DNA of 64,000 nucleotides from NCBI RefSeq assembly GCF_014644535.1, contig NZ_BMKW01000016.1, positions 62,001 through 126,000 on the forward strand. The letters are read 5' to 3'. Shown piece after piece: positions 60,736-64,000 of this stretch. The notes under the pieces were generated by a model, which saw nothing but the letters and a program-made list of their open reading frames with translations, searched no databases and was not told where the DNA came from. This DNA is from Neoroseomonas lacus. GTDB taxonomy: Bacteria > Pseudomonadota > Alphaproteobacteria > Acetobacterales > Acetobacteraceae. How positions within the stretch are numbered: position 1 is the first letter of the stretch; every line of letters begins with the position of its first letter. A program made the position numbers and the translations under genes.

Positions 60736-60963
60736 ATGACGACCCAAGGCCCTGTCCATCTGCGCTGGCGCGCCGCCGGCGCCGCCCCCGAGATGGAAAC
60801 CTTCGCCGACCTCGACGCTGCCCTCGATGCGGTAGAGGCGCGGTGGGAGACGTTGCAGCATCAGGCGCCGCAGATCCTCGATGCCCGCCGCATTCTGCTG
60901 ATCACAACCGACCAGCTGATCGCCTCGATGGTCGAGGACGAGGCGGAGGACGCGGCCGGCTGA
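60736..60963 (+). CDS. Small conserved-looking protein of unknown function
   Basis: A 75-residue acidic protein, MTTQGPVHLRWRAAGAAPEM at the start, then a helical ETFADLDAALDAVEARWETL and a strand RRILLITTDQLIASMV. Codon usage fits the neighbourhood. No family recognised. It is 161 bp from the divergent SDR start and 137 bp from the MFS stop. Confidence 0.6.
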   Translation: MTTQGPVHLRWRAAGAAPEMETFADLDAALDAVEARWETLQHQAPQILDARRILLITTDQLIASMVEDEAEDAAG

Positions 60964-61100
60964 CACCGGCGGTCGAAGTGCAGTGAGCGGCCCGGTTTCG
61001 GGCACCTGCGGGGTCGTCCCCAGGCCACCGGCGCTTGTTGTCAGCGGCCTGCTCGTCCACGCCGTACGCTGCAACGCCGGCTACGGTCGCGCGCAGGGCC

Positions 61101-62282
61101 CTACCGCGCCGGCGTCATCGCCACCCAGGCCGCCAGTGCCGCAGTGACCACGGCCGCACCCACGAACACCGCGCCATACCCCGCCGCGTGCAGCACCACG
61201 CCGAACACCAGCGCGCCGAGGCTCTGCCCCAGGAACAGCGCCATTGCGAAGGCCGAGACCGCGGTTGCCCGCGCCTCCGGCAGGGCTTCCGTCGCGCGCG
61301 CCTGCAACACGCCGTGGAACATGTAGAAGGCCATGCCGCAGGGCACCTGCAACATCGCCACCACCCACCAGCTCGGCGCCACGCCCACCCCGGCCAAGGC
61401 GAGCGCCAGCATCGCGCCGCCGGCGCCGACCAGCCGCTGCTCGCCCAGCCGCGCGATCAGCCGCTTGGCCAGCCTGGTGTAGATGAAGGCGCCGAGGCCG
61501 AAGCCCGCCACCACCAGCCCGGCTTCGCCGGGCGACAGGCCGAAATGCTCGATCAGATAGGCGCCGGTGAACGGGAAGGCGCCGCCGAACAGCGCCGCGC
61601 CATCGACCGCCGCCGCCCCCAGCAGCCGCCGGCCGGCCGGGGCGCGCAAGATCCGCCGGTACTGGTCGAAGCCGAAGCCGCGCGCCTGCCCGCTCGCCCC
61701 TTCCAGCATCGCCGGCCCGAGCCGCCGCGCCATCAGCCCGCCCACCACCAGCGCCAGCACCGCGAGCATCAGGAACGACGCCCGCCAGCCGGCGAACTCC
61801 GCCACCATCCCCGAGGCCGGCCCGACCAGCAGCTGCGCCATGACCATGCCGGTCAGGAACCGCCCGATCGTCGCCTGGCGGTCTTCATAGGGCACCGCAT
61901 CACCGATCCAGGCGATGGCGAGCGGGATCACCGCCCCTGCCACCAGCCCGGTCGCCGTGCGTAGCACCACCATCGAGCCGAGGTCCCAGGCCAGCGTCGA
62001 GACCGCCAGCCCGATGCCGTACAACAGCAGCGCCAGCGCCGCGACGCGCAGCTTGCCGAAGCGGTCGCCGAGCGGCCCTGTCACCAGCTGCCCGGCGCCA
62101 TAGGCCAGGGTGAAGCCGGCCACCACCGGCGCCACCGCCGCCACGCCCACGCCGAAATCGGCGGCGAGCAACGGCAGCAGCGGGTCCATCAACCGCATGC
62201 CGCCCCCGGCGGCGAAGCCGGCGGCGGCAAGGAGGGGGAGGAGGGCAAGGTCAGGGCGCAAGCCCACCATGCAGCGCAGCAT
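61101..62282 (-). CDS. MFS transporter
   Basis: A 393-residue 12-helix major facilitator. The motif-A loop between helices 2 and 3 reads GQLVTGPLGDRFGKLRVAA, and a second-half counterpart is GAFIYTRLAKRLIARLGEQ. The length and the RxxxGRxxxG-like first block suggest the drug:H+ or arabinose-efflux-like DHA1 group. Substrate unknown. Starts: ATG 62282 is used; ATG 62270 and TTG 62297 are possible and none has a clear ribosome site. It is divergent from the TssC-like gene. Confidence 0.85.
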   Translation of the reverse strand: MLRCMVGLRPDLALLPLLAAAGFAAGGGMRLMDPLLPLLAADFGVGVAAVAPVVAGFTLAYGAGQLVTGPLGDRFGKLRVAALALLLYGIGLAVSTLAWDLGSMVVLRTATGLVAGAVIPLAIAWIGDAVPYEDRQATIGRFLTGMVMAQLLVGPASGMVAEFAGWRASFLMLAVLALVVGGLMARRLGPAMLEGASGQARGFGFDQYRRILRAPAGRRLLGAAAVDGAALFGGAFPFTGAYLIEHFGLSPGEAGLVVAGFGLGAFIYTRLAKRLIARLGEQRLVGAGGAMLALALAGVGVAPSWWVVAMLQVPCGMAFYMFHGVLQARATEALPEARATAVSAFAMALFLGQSLGALVFGVVLHAAGYGAVFVGAAVVTAALAAWVAMTPAR

Positions 62283-62452
62283 GCGCCGCCGCGTCAAGCC
62301 ATGGCGGGACAGGCCCCGCGCCCGGCGCTACCCTGCCCCCAGTGTGCTGCCGATGCGCCTCGCCGCGTCAGGCCGCCACCCACCTGCCAGTGGCGCGCGC
62401 CCGACCTCCCGAGGATGTCGTGCGCGGGACACTGGCCATCGCGGAGGTCCTG

Positions 62453-63685
62453 ATGCCCGACACGCCGGATGACGCCGAGGACCCGCTCGCCGCGATATTC
62501 GCCGCGACCGAAGCGGCCCGCCCCACCGTCACCGCTGCCGGCGGGTCGCAGGACCGCGCGCTCGCCAAGGTCGAGGCGATGATCGCCCTGATGCAGGCGG
62601 CGATCACCAACCACCCGCGCTTCGTCGCGCTGGAGGCCGCCTGGCGCTCCCTGCACCGCCTGGTCGAGGCCCCCGACGACGCCCCGGTGGTGGTGAAGCT
62701 GATGCCGCTGACCAAGCGCGAGGTGGCGCGCGACCTGCGCGCCGTGCAGGACCCCGCCGACAGCGAACTCGCCGCCCAGCTGTGGGACGAAGGCCTCGGC
62801 GCCGGCGAGCCCTTCGGCCTGTTGCTGATGGATGCCGAATTCGACGCCGGCCCCGAGGATGTGCTGGCCCTGCGCGGCCTTGCCGCCGCCGGCGCCGGCG
62901 CCTTCGTCCCCGTGGTCGCCCATATCGCCCCCATGCTGCTCGACCTCGACGGCTGGCCCGAACTGCCTGCCCGGCGCGACCCTTCGCGGCTGTTCGAAGG
63001 CCCCCGCCACGTCGCCTGGCGCGCCCTTCGCGACAGCGAGGAGGCGCGCTTCCTCTGCCTCGCCGGCCCCCGCGTGCTGGCGCGCGGCGGGCAGGGCGCC
63101 CCGCGTTGGACGGGCGGCGGCTGGGTGCTCGCCGCCCGCGCCGTGGCCGCCTTCCACCGCGACGGCTGGGCCGCCGGCATCGAGGGCCGCGAGCATGGTA
63201 CCGAGCCCGGCCTGCCGCCCGCCGGCAGCATCCCCACCGAAGCCGACCCGGCAGACGGTCAGGAGATCGCCCTGGCCACCGCCGGCCTGACGCTGCTGGT
63301 CCCGCGCGGGCCCGACCGCGCCGCGGTCCTGCTTGCGCCAAGCCTCCACAAGGCGCCCCGCTTCCACGCCCCGGCGGCGACGGCCGACGCGGCGCTGGCA
63401 GTGCGTCTGCCCTGGGTGTTGGGGACCGGACGCATCCTGCAGGCGCTCGCCCTGCGCGGCGCGCATGAGCTGCATCGCGGCCACGGTGCGGCCGCGGCAG
63501 CCCGCGCGCTGAACACTTGGCTGCAAGGGCTGTGTGGGGAGGATGGGCCGCTCGCCGAAGGGACCGCCGAATTGCCCGAGGCAAAGGGGCACCCGGGCGT
63601 GCATCTGCTGGCGGCGAAGCTGCGGGTGCGGTTGCCGCAAGGCACGGCCAGCGCGACGCATCGGGTGATGCTGAACCTGCCGTGA
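62453..63685 (+). CDS. TssC-like (VipB) type VI contractile sheath protein, orphan
   Basis: A 410-residue protein, shorter than the usual ~490 for TssC. Features that fit: KVEAMIALMQAAITNHPRFVALEAAWRSLHRLV, the LExxWRgLxxLv helix of the sheath, VARDL then LWDEGLGAGEPFGLLLMDAEFD, equivalent to the PYGLLIGDYEF strand, and ALRGLAAAGAGAFVPVVAHI. The C-terminal half is less conserved. GGAGG lies 7 nt before the ATG. No other type VI genes are in the window. It may belong to a system beyond the right edge, or be a stand-alone TssC-like paralogue (TssA/TssC2 type). Confidence 0.7.
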   Translation: MPDTPDDAEDPLAAIFAATEAARPTVTAAGGSQDRALAKVEAMIALMQAAITNHPRFVALEAAWRSLHRLVEAPDDAPVVVKLMPLTKREVARDLRAVQDPADSELAAQLWDEGLGAGEPFGLLLMDAEFDAGPEDVLALRGLAAAGAGAFVPVVAHIAPMLLDLDGWPELPARRDPSRLFEGPRHVAWRALRDSEEARFLCLAGPRVLARGGQGAPRWTGGGWVLAARAVAAFHRDGWAAGIEGREHGTEPGLPPAGSIPTEADPADGQEIALATAGLTLLVPRGPDRAAVLLAPSLHKAPRFHAPAATADAALAVRLPWVLGTGRILQALALRGAHELHRGHGAAAAARALNTWLQGLCGEDGPLAEGTAELPEAKGHPGVHLLAAKLRVRLPQGTASATHRVMLNLP

Positions 63686-63693
63686 CCGCGAGA

Positions 63694-64000
63694 TTGGAGG
63701 GGCGCCGCCGCTCCAAACCACCCCGCCAAAGGCCCGAGGCCTCTGGACACCATTTCTCCGCCCTGGGCAGGGACAGCACTGGATCTGGGGAAATGTTCCT
63801 GTTTTGATCTTCAGATCAAGGGATCGGCGCATCCATGCGCAAGGGTCATAAAAGCTTAAAATACCAGAACCTTAAAACGTGCAAAATCCGCAGCTTAGGT
63901 CAATTTCCCGCATGGCGAACCCGCAGGCCCGGTACCAATTCGAGGTGTCCAGAGGCCCTTAGGCCTTTGGTGGGGGAGGTCCGGAGGGGGCAAAACCCTC
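63694..64000. repeat. MITE-like element: head-to-head twin-palindrome pair, cut by the window edge
   Basis: Left arm: PAL2 63694-63716 (11-bp arms, one mismatch), linker ACCACCCCG, PAL1 63726-63746. Right arm: PAL1 63949-63970, same sequence as at 35254, linker TGGGGGAGGT, PAL2 from 63981 running off at 64000. The centre (about 63775-63905) is strikingly AT-rich for this genome, with TTGATCT-2-AGATCAA and runs such as AAAAGCTTAAAATACC. It fills the 315 bp after the TssC-like gene; no gene is seen. Confidence 0.8.

Overview
The window is a gene-dense, very GC-rich stretch of what looks like an alphaproteobacterial chromosome. I infer an Acetobacteraceae (Roseomonas-like) genome. The grounds are base composition, three Bug-type tricarboxylate receptors, a DUF2585/UPF0314 gene, an HWE-type sensor kinase, a DUF3445 haem demethylase and lipid A genes beside DUF374. 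No rRNA, CRISPR array, prophage or intact insertion sequence was seen. One tRNA (Thr, anticodon CGT) is present.

Layout. 1-5.9 kb: a sugar-acid type catabolic cluster. A + strand enolase-superfamily gene enters from the left. It faces a - strand operon of Gfo/Idh/MocA dehydrogenase, TIM-barrel isomerase, second enolase-superfamily enzyme and SMP-30 lactonase. A two-domain GNAT gene is divergent. 6-10.1 kb: a complete tripartite tricarboxylate transporter (receptor, TctB, TctA) and a second receptor. 10.1-16.4 kb: 2-hydroxyacid dehydrogenase, DUF2585, BenE-type transporter and XRE regulator, then lipid kinase, LpxH-like phosphoesterase and a GT4 glycosyltransferase. 16.9-21.7 kb: thioredoxin and an RND efflux pair. 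21.9-25.6 kb: DUF374 acyltransferase, waaA, lpxK and a glycosyltransferase remnant. 25.6-32 kb: sulfotransferase, CoA-transferase, zincin-like protein, phhB, a Crp/Fnr regulator and a degenerate HWE kinase. 32.2-38.1 kb: purD, xseA, an M23 peptidase carrying an in-frame repeat insertion, a methyltransferase, a holin-like membrane protein and a DMT exporter. 38.3-45.6 kb: third Bug receptor, MacB-like ABC exporter, tRNA-Thr, haem demethylase and a TMADH-like flavoenzyme. 46.2-51.2 kb: two tandem amidases and a peptide-type binding protein interrupted by an amber codon. 51.2-56.8 kb: a seven-gene run of two glutathionylspermidine-synthase-like ATP-grasp proteins, DUF350, a DUF1190-like lipoprotein and three unrecognised membrane proteins. 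57.5-63.7 kb: an unusual trigger factor, an SDR lacking its catalytic Tyr, a small protein, an MFS transporter and an orphan TssC-like protein.

The most striking signal is not a gene. A family of intergenic twin palindromes recurs at least eleven times. Each copy has PAL1 of 19-22 bp, a G-rich linker of about 10 bp (C-rich in reverse copies), and PAL2 of about 17-25 bp. The palindromes differ between copies but stay self-complementary. Some copies are paired head to head as terminal inverted repeats of MITE-like elements of about 260-350 bp. One such element sits in frame inside the 5' end of the M23 peptidase gene. A second family of long GC-rich hairpins includes a perfect 31-bp inverted repeat. 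Among proteins, the best candidates for new biology are the trigger factor with a roughly 170-residue jelly-roll-like insert inside its PPIase domain, and the ATP-grasp/DUF350/DUF1190 operon.
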